A DNA stretch of 64,000 nt from a virus: positions 1-64,000 of the IMG/VR virus record IMGVR_UViG_3300033155_001152; one strand, given 5' to 3'. This document shows, in pieces, positions 47,333 through 56,100 of this stretch. Positions within the stretch are counted from its first letter, which is position 1. Each line of letters begins with the position of its first letter. Made by a program: the position numbers and the translations under genes. The notes under the pieces were generated by a model, which saw only the letters and a list, made by a program, of their open reading frames with translations, searched no databases and was not told where the DNA came from.

Positions 47333-48649
47333 TTATTCGACCGCTAATATCCTAGCTATGAATTTGCCACGATCCAGAGCGGTCTGTACTTTGATTGTAA
47401 CATCAGCGGCCTGATTTCTGGAAGCGGCAAAATATAACCTTCTGATTCCTCTTGTTACTTCGTCTGCCGTAGCGTTGATTGATATCAACAGATCGCAGGT
47501 TCTGGCCTTATTTATGTCGTCTGATATGTCAGTCATCTTTGCTACGGCCGCCTTCATGCCTTCTCGATTTGTCTGCGTTGCTGAAAGCATTGCCAGGTCA
47601 TGTTGCTGTGCGATACCTCGTAGGTCGATGTAGATGCGCTTTGAGTTCTCGATCACATCATCCATCGTCCTTGTTGGAATCATCAGATCGGCGTAGTCGA
47701 CCACAACGAGATCGAACTTGATTCCCATCGCGTCATATCGACTGATCAATCTGTTCAAGTCCTGCGGCGTCATCGCACCAGAAGGAAATTCGTGTAGTTT
47801 GAACACCCCGCCCTTTGCCATTGCGGCGTTGACAGAATCGAAAACCTCCTCTGATCGAGAGGCAATCTCTGAAAATGGTATCTCGGATATGCTGGCGTCC
47901 AATCTTTCGGCTACGATCTTGGAGGCGACCTCAAGCGTCACATATAAGACGTTGAAGCTGAGTAGACAGGCTGCTCTTGCAGCATCAATCAGCATGGTTG
48001 TTTTGCCGGATTTCGCACCGCCCATGATCAGGCTGAGTTCTTTTCTGCCCCAGCCCTTGTGGTACAGCATCGCGTCCATTGGTCCGATGCCCGTAGGGAT
48101 GCCATCGTGAACCACCCTACCCGCTGTGATATCGTCTCTAAGCGTCTTTCTGCCCAAAGACTCACCAACGTAGTCATATGCCCCTAAAGTATCGTCACAG
48201 CCCACCTCGTTGGCTTTGCGCACTATTTCCTCGACTGTATCAAAGTCTCCCTTTTCAATTAGATCGACTGAGTTAAGAATTGCGTCTGATAGAGCCTGGT
48301 GTTTGGCGAATTCAGCCACCTTATCGACGATGAAATCTCTGTCGACAATCTTGAGGGCTATTAGCTCAGCCAGCTTGCCTTTGACATCTGGAATCATGTC
48401 CTTTCTGATTCGAGACTCTTTGATCCCCTTGGTCAAAACTTCTTTGATGACGCCGGGGTCTGCTGGGAGCCTGCGATACTTCTGGAAATGATCCTGCCAT
48501 ATGGCAAACAAAGAACCTTCAATCTCGCTTGTGAAATACTCTGGCCTTATGAGTCCGTCTGTTCTTATACAGAAGTCAACGTCACGTAAGGCCAGTGCAG
48601 CCACGCAAGACTGAAACTCCTCATCGAAGGAATATGTTGCAGTCGTCAT
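47333..48649 (-). CDS. DnaB-like replicative helicase
   Basis: A 438-residue hexameric helicase. The N-terminal helical domain (1-150) is followed by the RecA-type core: Walker A GGAKSGKTT (210-218), YVTLEVASKIVAERL, Walker B LVVVDYADL, and a late SATQTNREG with arginine-finger region. It unwinds DNA for the phage replisome and pairs with the primase at 44.2 kb. Its stop codon abuts a tRNA gene. Confidence 0.92.
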   Translation of the reverse strand: MTTATYSFDEEFQSCVAALALRDVDFCIRTDGLIRPEYFTSEIEGSLFAIWQDHFQKYRRLPADPGVIKEVLTKGIKESRIRKDMIPDVKGKLAELIALKIVDRDFIVDKVAEFAKHQALSDAILNSVDLIEKGDFDTVEEIVRKANEVGCDDTLGAYDYVGESLGRKTLRDDITAGRVVHDGIPTGIGPMDAMLYHKGWGRKELSLIMGGAKSGKTTMLIDAARAACLLSFNVLYVTLEVASKIVAERLDASISEIPFSEIASRSEEVFDSVNAAMAKGGVFKLHEFPSGAMTPQDLNRLISRYDAMGIKFDLVVVDYADLMIPTRTMDDVIENSKRIYIDLRGIAQQHDLAMLSATQTNREGMKAAVAKMTDISDDINKARTCDLLISINATADEVTRGIRRLYFAASRNQAADVTIKVQTALDRGKFIARILAVE

Positions 48650-48652
48650 GGA

Positions 48653-49033
48653 CTACTCTTCGTCTGGGCCGTGTGTCTTGTTCTTGTCGCCGTGAACGTG
48701 GAGGTTGAAGCTCTCGATGCTGTGCTTATACACGATCTGAGTGTGATGTTCGGCGTTGGTCAGTTTTTGCCCTACAACTTCATCATCGTCGGTTCTCTCG
48801 AGCATAACCGCTTCTCGCAGAGAGATCGTGAATCGATCACTACCCGCCAACTCGCCAACCATTATCAGGCCAGACATCATCATAAGTCTGATCGTCGTTC
48901 CTGGCGGCGTCAGTTTTGCGATCAACTGATCGTGCCCTTCCTTTTTGGATTTTACTCTTTGCTGGGTGTGCGCCATTACCCTTCCTTTGTCGTCTGCATC
49001 CAATGCTTCCGCAAGTACATTTTCTCTTGACAT
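48653..49033 (-). CDS. Hfq-like RNA chaperone
   Basis: A 126-residue protein with an Sm-like fold. Residues 44-74 (GTTIRLMMMSGLIMVGELAGSDRFTISLRE) match the Sm1 motif of Hfq, where 'NGi-l-G-i--fD-f-i-L' is typical, and QIVYKHSIES (99-108) is the Sm2/VYKHAIS signature of bacterial Hfq. A 22-residue acidic insertion (about 75-96) lies between them, and both tails are charged. Hfq hexamers bind sRNA and A-rich mRNA. Strong GGAG site before ATG. It sits next to the helicase and tRNA genes. Confidence 0.82.
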   Translation of the reverse strand: MSRENVLAEALDADDKGRVMAHTQQRVKSKKEGHDQLIAKLTPPGTTIRLMMMSGLIMVGELAGSDRFTISLREAVMLERTDDDEVVGQKLTNAEHHTQIVYKHSIESFNLHVHGDKNKTHGPDEE

Positions 49034-49045
49034 TTTCCCTGCTCC

Positions 49046-49735
49046 TTATTCATAAAAGTTAGCGTACATTTCCAAACCAAAATACCGTTCGTTGTTAAGA
49101 TAGTGCCAATTGCGAACCGGGTCCGACTTTGTGTCTAGCCAATCCGAATAAGCCTCTTCCCATTCTTCTTGATGCTGCTTGCGCTCGTTATTATAGCGTA
49201 AAAAATAGTCCTCATGATCTGGCATCTGTGGCATTCCCGATGCCGACAACAATTCCCAATCCTCAAGTACAGGTATGATCACATCTCGTCTATACATTTC
49301 CTGTGGTCGAGGTAAATCTTCGAAGTAATCTTCTGCCTTACTGAAAAACTGCTGGCAGTAAAATCCATATGGCATTCCAGCCTCATCACAGTATCGTCTT
49401 GCTTTCCAGAAAGCTCTCGCTCTGGCCTGTGCTTCGATGAATGGATTCCAGTTTCTATCTATGAACGGATACGAAACCAAATCCCATCTCTCTGAATTGT
49501 CACCCTCTCTTCTGTCGTGAGCCTGTCGCCATGCAAGACCGTATGCTATTGCAAATAGAGTCGTAGCGTGTGCCGGGTGAATAGGTCGATAGTCCCACCA
49601 TTTTGTTTTATACAGAACTGCCTCATCCTGTCTTTGCTTCAACGGAATGTGTCGCAGGACTTCAATGTCCCATTGAGCATCACTCAATCTTTCGATGAAC
49701 GCTTCCGCTTCTACTGGTAAATGGTCTTTATTCAT
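49046..49735 (-). CDS. Hypothetical protein (229 aa)
   Basis: A 229-residue aromatic-rich, acidic protein (MNKDHLPVEAEAFIERLSDAQ...). It lies at the left end of the structural block, just before the hfq-like gene. The ATG is six bases after TATAAT, so it may be leaderless. No family recognised. Confidence 0.7.
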   Translation of the reverse strand: MNKDHLPVEAEAFIERLSDAQWDIEVLRHIPLKQRQDEAVLYKTKWWDYRPIHPAHATTLFAIAYGLAWRQAHDRREGDNSERWDLVSYPFIDRNWNPFIEAQARARAFWKARRYCDEAGMPYGFYCQQFFSKAEDYFEDLPRPQEMYRRDVIIPVLEDWELLSASGMPQMPDHEDYFLRYNNERKQHQEEWEEAYSDWLDTKSDPVRNWHYLNNERYFGLEMYANFYE

Positions 49736-49741
49736 CTTGAT

Positions 49742-49747
49742 ATTATA
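49742..49747 (-). promoter_or_regulatory. -10 promoter box, possibly leaderless
   Basis: GTTATAATATC on the minus strand, six bases before the ATG at 49735, the same geometry as at 20696-20708. No ribosome-binding site lies between. Confidence 0.55.
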
Positions 49748-49767
49748 ACGAGATGAATAAAGCCTTT

Positions 49768-50073
49768 CTACAGAACGTTATAAGTTCCAACCACACCAGC
49801 ATTAAGGCTTGCTGCTGTACCGCCCGTGACGTTTGCTCTAGCTATGTATTCACCCGCCCCAAGTTCAATCGTTCCAAAACCTATAGCCGACAGACTTACA
49901 GCGGTTGGAAACCATGTCACACCTTCGTCGGGAGAAATATCAATGACGACGGTTGCGCCACCAAATGTTCCCCAAACAAAAAACGTAATTCTTCCTGTTT
50001 GAGAATTCTTAAGATAAAACTTCTCCGTGTCAGTGGCTACATTTCCAGCCTGCGCGGTCATAAACTGTTTCAT
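49768..50073 (-). CDS. Beta-rich structural (decoration-like) protein (101 aa)
   Basis: A 101-residue Gly/Thr/Ala-rich beta protein (MKQFMTAQAGNVATDTEKFYLKNS...). The composition and the alternation of strand and loop resemble phage head-decoration or tail proteins. A strong AGGAG site and TATAAT (50100) precede it. Exact role unknown. Confidence 0.6.
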   Translation of the reverse strand: MKQFMTAQAGNVATDTEKFYLKNSQTGRITFFVWGTFGGATVVIDISPDEGVTWFPTAVSLSAIGFGTIELGAGEYIARANVTGGTAASLNAGVVGTYNVL

Positions 50074-50099
50074 TGGTCTTGCTCCTATTAGATAGTAAA

Positions 50100-50105
50100 A
50101 TTATA
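50100..50105 (-). promoter_or_regulatory. -10 promoter box of structural-like gene
   Basis: GGTTATAATTTTAC on the minus strand, about 27 bases upstream of the ATG at 50073 with AGGAG ahead. Confidence 0.55.
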
Positions 50106-50113
50106 ACCTATTA

Positions 50114-51442
50114 TTACTTTCCTGGCCACACGCCAGGGTTGCCAGCGCCTTCTTCTTCCGTTCTGTAATACCAGTCACCCGCTACCACAGAAAAGTCCGT
50201 CATCTGCACGTAATCCATATTTGTAGATTTCGATTCGATGTTGCAATTTGCCATTAAGAATCCGTTGGCCCACTTCTCGCCTTCACAATACGTCGCTTCT
50301 CGTTTATGTCCTGCACCAAGCTGATGCCACTCGTAGGCACCGAACATTGGGCTGAACTTGGAATACATTTCGTGCCTGTGATGGTGGCCGTTCCAACCTG
50401 GCATACCAAGGTCTTTGCCGTGTGCGAAGTGATGCGCGATGAAAATGTCATAGTAGTTTCTGTACGACTTGGCTAACTCCTTCCGCATGTCGTGCTTGTT
50501 TGTTGCCGCCAGGTCTGCCTTTGCGACGTAGTTGATCTCGTATCGGTCGAGTCCGAGTAGCTTGGGTATCGTCAGGCCATGTAGGTCTGACAGAACTGCT
50601 TTGAGTGCTGGTGTGGCGTCTGCAAGGTGAATTAGCATTCGCGCTTCGTGGTTGCCCTCGATAAGATCGATCTGCGTATCCGGACAAGCTTCACGTAGCG
50701 GCTCAAGAACATTCTCGTGAACGAATTTGATGCGACCTGTTACGTCCCACTCACGAGGGTCGACGTTGTATCTGCCGAACTCTGGAAGATCAAAGATGTC
50801 ACCGTTTAGGCAAATGATATCTGGGTTGATTCGTTTGGCCGTGTCTATGAACACTCTCAGCCAGAAAGGGTCGCACTCGATATCGTGAAGATCGCTACCC
50901 ACCAGGATTGTCTTGTACTTGCTACCGTTGTCTCGAACGTACTTGTCCTCGAGTCCGATACGCTCTTCACCAAGTCTGCGATAAACATCACGGCTGACAT
51001 GGGTGGCGATCTTCCTTTCCATTCCATGAGCCGCTCTAGACAGTTTTATCTTGGCTTGGCGCTTGAACTCTTCGAAGGTGCCAAAGTGCCTGTTCCAGAC
51101 TGACTCGGCTATTGCCCCGTTACATCGAAAGAAATTCCTGGAAATGACTTGATCTGGATGGGCCTCTGCAACTTGTCGCAACTCTTGTATACAGTCTTCC
51201 GAAGTCATGAAGCCGCTGAATTTAGAGGGCGACTCCGACATAAGAGTGCGATCTTCGTATATCTTTTTACTTCTTGCAACTAGTGGTGGCAGATTTGTTT
51301 CACCTTCTTTGCGACGAATTCGATACTGCGCCGCCTTGTTCTTTATTGTTTGTGGTGCGAGTTTTAGCTTTGTCGCTACGTCCTTGATTGAGGGGTAGGC
51401 TTCGAGATTGTTGTATATCTTCGCAAATCGTTTAGGACTCAA
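50114..51442 (-). CDS. HTH-metallophosphoesterase (442 aa)
   Basis: The N-terminus is an HTH (SIKDVATKLKLAPQTIKNKAAQYRI) and a second domain (about 60-150) follows. The rest is a calcineurin-like phosphoesterase: VGSDLHDIECDP (D-x-H), LNGDIFDLP (GD), EGNHEARM (GNHE), AHHFAHG and GHHHRHE. The start is TTG with AAGGA ahead. Such proteins occur next to phage lysis and tail genes; the substrate is unknown. Confidence 0.78.
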   Translation of the reverse strand: MSPKRFAKIYNNLEAYPSIKDVATKLKLAPQTIKNKAAQYRIRRKEGETNLPPLVARSKKIYEDRTLMSESPSKFSGFMTSEDCIQELRQVAEAHPDQVISRNFFRCNGAIAESVWNRHFGTFEEFKRQAKIKLSRAAHGMERKIATHVSRDVYRRLGEERIGLEDKYVRDNGSKYKTILVGSDLHDIECDPFWLRVFIDTAKRINPDIICLNGDIFDLPEFGRYNVDPREWDVTGRIKFVHENVLEPLREACPDTQIDLIEGNHEARMLIHLADATPALKAVLSDLHGLTIPKLLGLDRYEINYVAKADLAATNKHDMRKELAKSYRNYYDIFIAHHFAHGKDLGMPGWNGHHHRHEMYSKFSPMFGAYEWHQLGAGHKREATYCEGEKWANGFLMANCNIESKSTNMDYVQMTDFSVVAGDWYYRTEEEGAGNPGVWPGK

Positions 51443-51452
51443 GGTAAATTCC

Positions 51453-51950
51453 TTATTGGTCTAGGGATGACTGTTGAATGTCTATCCACTCAATCAGCGC
51501 GTTTAGCTGGGTATAAACCTTGTTGTACTCGATTGCTAAGGCTGTGTCGGACTCAAGTAAATCTGCTCTGGTAACAGTGGAGGCTTTTCGGCCTTCTTCA
51601 TCAGACTCGTCGGTGGTGCCTTGCAGACTATCTGTGCGAAGCTCTCCACTTCTTGCATTGTTGAGCATCCGGACACTGCCAATAGGAATGTTGCAAGCAA
51701 TGGGATCAATTTCACGGTCGACATATTTGATTACCTCTTTCTCAACGACCTTTTCGACAATTCGAATCTCGGCCTGGCGAACTGCTTCTTCTACCACGAT
51801 CTCTTGCATTGGCTCCTGAGCTTCGGTTACTTCTTCTATATACTCGATCTGCTCAGATGGCGACGGGTTTATGGTTTTGACTGCAATCCAAAAACCCAAC
51901 GTCACACCTATAACAACCAGTGCTAGATATTTGTAAAACCCAGATAGCAT
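51453..51950 (-). CDS. Inner-membrane spanin subunit (Rz-like)
   Basis: An N-terminal signal-anchor (KYLALVVIGVTLGFWIAV) is followed by a periplasmic coiled coil rich in Glu, Val and Lys (EEAVRQAEIRIVEKVVEKEVIKYVD). A second gene with a lipobox lies inside it in another frame, as in lambda Rz/Rz1. TAATG-coupled to the holin candidate. It would fuse inner and outer membranes in the last step of lysis. Confidence 0.8.
   Translation of the reverse strand: MLSGFYKYLALVVIGVTLGFWIAVKTINPSPSEQIEYIEEVTEAQEPMQEIVVEEAVRQAEIRIVEKVVEKEVIKYVDREIDPIACNIPIGSVRMLNNARSGELRTDSLQGTTDESDEEGRKASTVTRADLLESDTALAIEYNKVYTQLNALIEWIDIQQSSLDQ
51536..51724 (-). CDS. Outer-membrane spanin lipoprotein (Rz1-like)
   Basis: A 62-residue lipoprotein (MSTVKLIPLLATFLLAVSGC, lipobox AVSGC; mature Cys20) with a Pro-rich short tail (APPTSLMKKAEKPPLLPEQ), wholly embedded in the Rz-like gene in another frame. 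This nested arrangement is diagnostic of spanin pairs. Confidence 0.82.
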   Translation of the reverse strand: MSTVKLIPLLATFLLAVSGCSTMQEVESFAQIVCKAPPTSLMKKAEKPPLLPEQIYLSPTQP

Positions 51951-52156
51951 TATTTTCCTTTGGCGGCAGCGAAATAACCCGCTACGTTACTCACGCCATA
52001 AATAGTTAATATTGCTGAGATTATATCAACAAACTCTTCGCCGCTAACATTCCCCGCAAAAAGAGCGACGTTTGCCATGAATAGAGATGATGCCGTCAGT
52101 ATAAATTTTCTCGAACTATAGCGACTCTCGGCTGCTGTTTCTAAATTAGATGGCAC
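51950..52156 (-). CDS. Holin candidate (68 aa)
   Basis: A 68-residue protein with two hydrophobic helices (FILTASSLFMANVALFAGNV, FVDIISAILTIYGVSNVAGYFAAA) and a basic end. It lies directly before the spanin pair and is translationally coupled (GTG start with GGAGG six bases ahead; TAATG overlap with Rz). By position and topology the best holin candidate. No endolysin is evident in this window. Confidence 0.65.
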   Translation of the reverse strand: MPSNLETAAESRYSSRKFILTASSLFMANVALFAGNVSGEEFVDIISAILTIYGVSNVAGYFAAAKGK

Positions 52157-52763
52157 CTATCACCTCCACTACACCCATGTAACCGGTTGTCTCGCCTTTG
52201 GCAGATGTCATTTTGTAACTTCGAACATCACCCTTGAACGCTACATCGGCGGTGTCCATAAATTCAATAATCATTTCAAATTCTCTATTGTGTTTGATCG
52301 CGTCATACCAGGCTTTTGCTACCCTGTCTCTTTGTGACGGGTGAACGACGTTTATCCAGCCAGAGCCTCTTACTTCCTCTATGGTTCTGCCGGTGTGTCT
52401 TGCGTACGCTCTGTTTGCCCAGGTGCAATCGCCCTTTTCGTCTGTGATGAATATCATCTCTCTGTCATTGTCCATGCGCGCTCTTTGGACTTCAACATTG
52501 CTCCAAGTCATAGACTCGATTCTGTTTAAGGTCTCTTCATTTCGAATCACAGAGTCTCGTAGAGACGCCCCGCCATTCGTCTTTAACTCAGATACGATGA
52601 ATTCAATGTCTGCCGACATCTTGGTTATTTGCTCTTGCATTGCGTACATCATCCAACCAGATACCTTGGCCCAAATTTTAGGAACTAATCTCCATGCGGT
52701 AGCGATGGCTACTATCGCGCCTCCCATAATCTTACCAATCTCTATAAGAGGGTTCCAGTCCAT
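52146..52763 (-). CDS. Membrane-anchored PAS-domain protein (205 aa)
   Basis: An N-terminal hydrophobic helix (GGAIVAIATAWRLVPKIW, about residues 14-31) and a coiled linker are followed by a PAS domain (EMIFITDEKGDCTWANRAYARHTGRTIEEVRGSGWINVVHPSQRDRVAKAW). The motifs 'G-i-wAN-A' and 'W---vHPdDr' are typical of signalling PAS folds. There is no kinase or output domain. It sits at the head of the lysis cassette and overlaps the holin candidate, so a sensor of membrane or redox state tied to lysis is possible. Confidence 0.8.
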   Translation of the reverse strand: MDWNPLIEIGKIMGGAIVAIATAWRLVPKIWAKVSGWMMYAMQEQITKMSADIEFIVSELKTNGGASLRDSVIRNEETLNRIESMTWSNVEVQRARMDNDREMIFITDEKGDCTWANRAYARHTGRTIEEVRGSGWINVVHPSQRDRVAKAWYDAIKHNREFEMIIEFMDTADVAFKGDVRSYKMTSAKGETTGYMGVVEVIGAI

Positions 52764-52810
52764 CTTATTTCATTCCCTTGTTGTAAATAATGGGCCGCGT
52801 CAGATACATA

Positions 52811-52816
52811 AGTATA
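52811..52816 (-). promoter_or_regulatory. Possible promoter of lysis cassette
   Basis: TGATATACT on the minus strand, an extended -10-like sequence, about 48 bases upstream of the PAS gene start. No clear -35 box. Confidence 0.35.
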
Positions 52817-52895
52817 TCAGTTTCTTGGGCACAGTTGGTATTCTCCGTCATTAATCCATCCGGGAATAATCGACCTAATTATCGCCCTTAATAGA

Positions 52896-53162
52896 TTACA
52901 GATAGCTGGCGTCCCGCAATCGCGAGTTTATTCCGACGGGCAACGATGAGAAGAACGCACCCACTTCAGCGACGGTCGTAAACCCATCAATGGACAACTC
53001 CTCTATCAGATCATCTTCGCTGTCGCTTACGACTGAAATTTCCAACGTGGCAGGAAACGGAACAACATTCACGGCTGCTCCGACGGGAATTGCAATATTA
53101 CTCAGGCCAGATCGAATCTGCGCCCGTGTATATGGGTTAGAAAAATGCATTAATACTATCAT
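52896..53162 (-). CDS. Hypothetical protein after tail-tip gene (88 aa)
   Basis: An 88-residue beta-like protein (MIVLMHFSNPYTRAQIRSG...). The ATG overlaps the stop of the tail-tip gene (TAATG) with AAGGA ahead. It may be a small tail or assembly protein. Function unknown. Confidence 0.65.
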   Translation of the reverse strand: MIVLMHFSNPYTRAQIRSGLSNIAIPVGAAVNVVPFPATLEISVVSDSEDDLIEELSIDGFTTVAEVGAFFSSLPVGINSRLRDASYL

Positions 53163-56100
53163 TACGTGTTCCTTATCTTCTTGATCGTAAGACTGGTACT
53201 TGTTCCAACCTGATTACCAGTCGTTCCAGATTCGTCGTTCTGTTGCAGCCGAATTGTATCATTTGCGACGAATAGGGCGATGAACGTACTCGTTACGCTT
53301 GCCGGACGAGTGTTGGCCTTATAAATCAATTGGCGAGACTGCGATCCTGACAGCACCGTGGTCGTTCCGTTTTTCGTTACTCGACAACCAATAGAGTCGT
53401 TCGTCGCTCCGCCAGTTGGATGATAATTGAAGTTATATGTTATTTCATAATATCCTGGCGAACTGATCGTAACAACGTCAGCCGAAATCGTGTAGTTAGC
53501 GTCAGGATCGTAGACTTCTGTTGTTAGGTCCATCGTTTTCCATGTTGTACTTCCTGATAGTGCCAGAGAACCGGCCCCAACAAAAAAGCCTGGCTTTGAC
53601 GCTGGTGAAATATCTGCCGCACTAGCTTCATCTGCGTTTGCTACTGTGAATTTAGGGTCGAATAAACTACCGGCAGTTTTTTCATAGCTTATTCTGAATT
53701 CATATACAGAATCCGCTACTGTCGATGAATAATTGAATGATCGTGTGGCGTTTAGAGTATGACTCCAGTATTCTATTTCCTCTTCTTGCGGATCTACGTA
53801 CTCCTCATATACGCCAGTAAAATTGTACGAAGCGCCCGCAACGTCGTTCCAACCTCCACTGTCTATATTGACCTGCCACTTAATTGTCCAAAGCGCACGA
53901 ACCTTGCCGCCAATGCCAAATCCAGAATCGTCATCTACGAATTGAAAATTTAGAAGTATATCTTGACCCGCACTTGTAATTGAAGTGCCGATAGTAAGTG
54001 CTTTTGTTGCTGGCCCGGCCGTTACGTCAACAGGCGTTGCAAAGCTAACATGTCCACCCTGTCCTCCACCGGACAATCCCAATCTCAATGCCAAAGCTGA
54101 AATTCCAGTCTGAGAATATGCATTGGCGGTATTCAAACTGTCAGGCGAAAAATCTCCCAGCAAGGTCATTACTAGATCGCCATTCCCATCTTCTGTTAAA
54201 CCAAACAACACTGTTGTGTCGTCGTCAGGTCTGAAGACTTGAATAGGGGAATTAGTATCTGACAGTCTCAATCTTGGACTGGCGTTTGCATCTGCGCCAG
54301 GAGTTCTCGTATCCAACTGGCCGATTATTGCAGCCAAAGAACTCAAGTCCGCTATTTCGATTCTGCCCGCAGTAATGTGCTGCGAAGATAACGTCATGGG
54401 TGAGGTTATAGTTGCGTTCGCAATCAAATTTGCGGCTGAAGCATTGTACGTTCCGATGACAATATGCTCTGTTGTAGGGGTAAAATTTACCCACTCCGTA
54501 TTGTTATCGTATTGCCACTGAACTGTGCCGATTGTGGCCGAGGATTGCATTCGACAAGCTGCCATATCTGTGCTGGCACCTAGCGGCGCTGTGGTTGTGA
54601 AAGCTCCTAATTCAGCCGTGTCAAAAACCAAGAAGCCTTGGTTTTCTAATTGAGAGGTCGTGATATAGGCGTTCGGTATAGCTACCGCAACCCCATCGAA
54701 AAGAAGAGAACCTGGAACATCTGCTGGTGTGCCGCTATTAAATCCGTGAATATACATGTCACCAGGGCTACTTGCCACTGTGAACGTCTTTGTGTTGAAT
54801 CTTACTGCCGCCACAACAAGACCATCTACACCCGCTACTCCGTCTGCTCCGCCAATTCCGACAACCTGGGCGGCATTAAAATCGGCAGTTGGTACGGAGT
54901 CTGTTGCCGTATTCGAACTAGCGACTGCTTGCCTTTGCCACAGATAATCTCCAGCCGCAAGAGTTGGTGCATTCTGCGTCCAACCATTTAGAGTGCCGCC
55001 CGACAATACTCCAGTAGAAAACGTGTAAGTAAATGTTCCGCTAAAGGCAGATGGAGGGGTTCCGCCATCTGTGTTGCTGGCAAAAAGTGTTACCGTTGCG
55101 TTGTTAAGACCTGCATCGCCATCAGCACCATCAGCACCATCGCCACCATCAGCGCCGCCAATTCCGACAACCTGGGCGGCATTAAAATCGGCAGTTGGTA
55201 CGGAGTCTGTTGCTGTATTTGAACTTGCTGGCGCTTGCCTTTGCCACAGATAATCTCCAGCCGCAAGAGTTGGGGCGGTTTGTGACCAACCGTTTGGTGT
55301 TCCACCCGATAAGACTCCGGTTGCAAATGTATAGGTAAATGTTCCGCTAAAGGCAGATGGTGGAGTTACGCCACTGGTGTTGCTAGCGAAAAGCGTCACC
55401 GTCGCATTGTTAAGACCATCTGTGCCGTCACCACCTGTATCTCCAGTATCTCCCGTTTCTGCTAATTTTTGAGCCGCTTGCCATTCAGCGGCGAGAATTT
55501 CGTCTGTGGCGGCAGTGTTACTTGCCGTTGCAAACGACGCCCACAGAAAGTCATCGGTTCCGGCTGCTGGTATGGTGCTTGTCCATCCATTATCGAGCGC
55601 ATCCAGTGCGCCAGTCGCAAACGTGTAAGTGGCTGAAGCTGTTGTAGGCAACGTTGGTGCGCTGTCTGTTGCTGTGCGCTGGTAAATATAAACAGTAGCG
55701 ACATTCAGTCCATCTGTTCCATCTGTTCCATCTGTTCCGTCCGTTCCGTCTGTTCCTGTTCCGCTTGAAACAACCGCCGCCGCAAAATCTGCGGTTGGAA
55801 CCGAATCTGTTGCCGTATCTGCCGACGCTACCGCCTGTCTTACCCATAAAAACTCACCTGCCGCTACGGTCGGTGGGTCTTGTGTCCAGCCATTAGGCGT
55901 ACCACCAGAAAGAATCGCGGTTGCAAACGTATAGGTAAATGTTCCACTAAATGCAGATGGCGGCGTTACATCGCTGGTATTTTTATTGTAAAGATAAACC
56001 GTGGCATTATTAAGGCCATCGGAACCATCACCTCCAGTTGCGCCATCTGCACCGTCTTCTGCCAAATGCTGTGGTGTTTGCCACTCACCCGTAAGAATGT

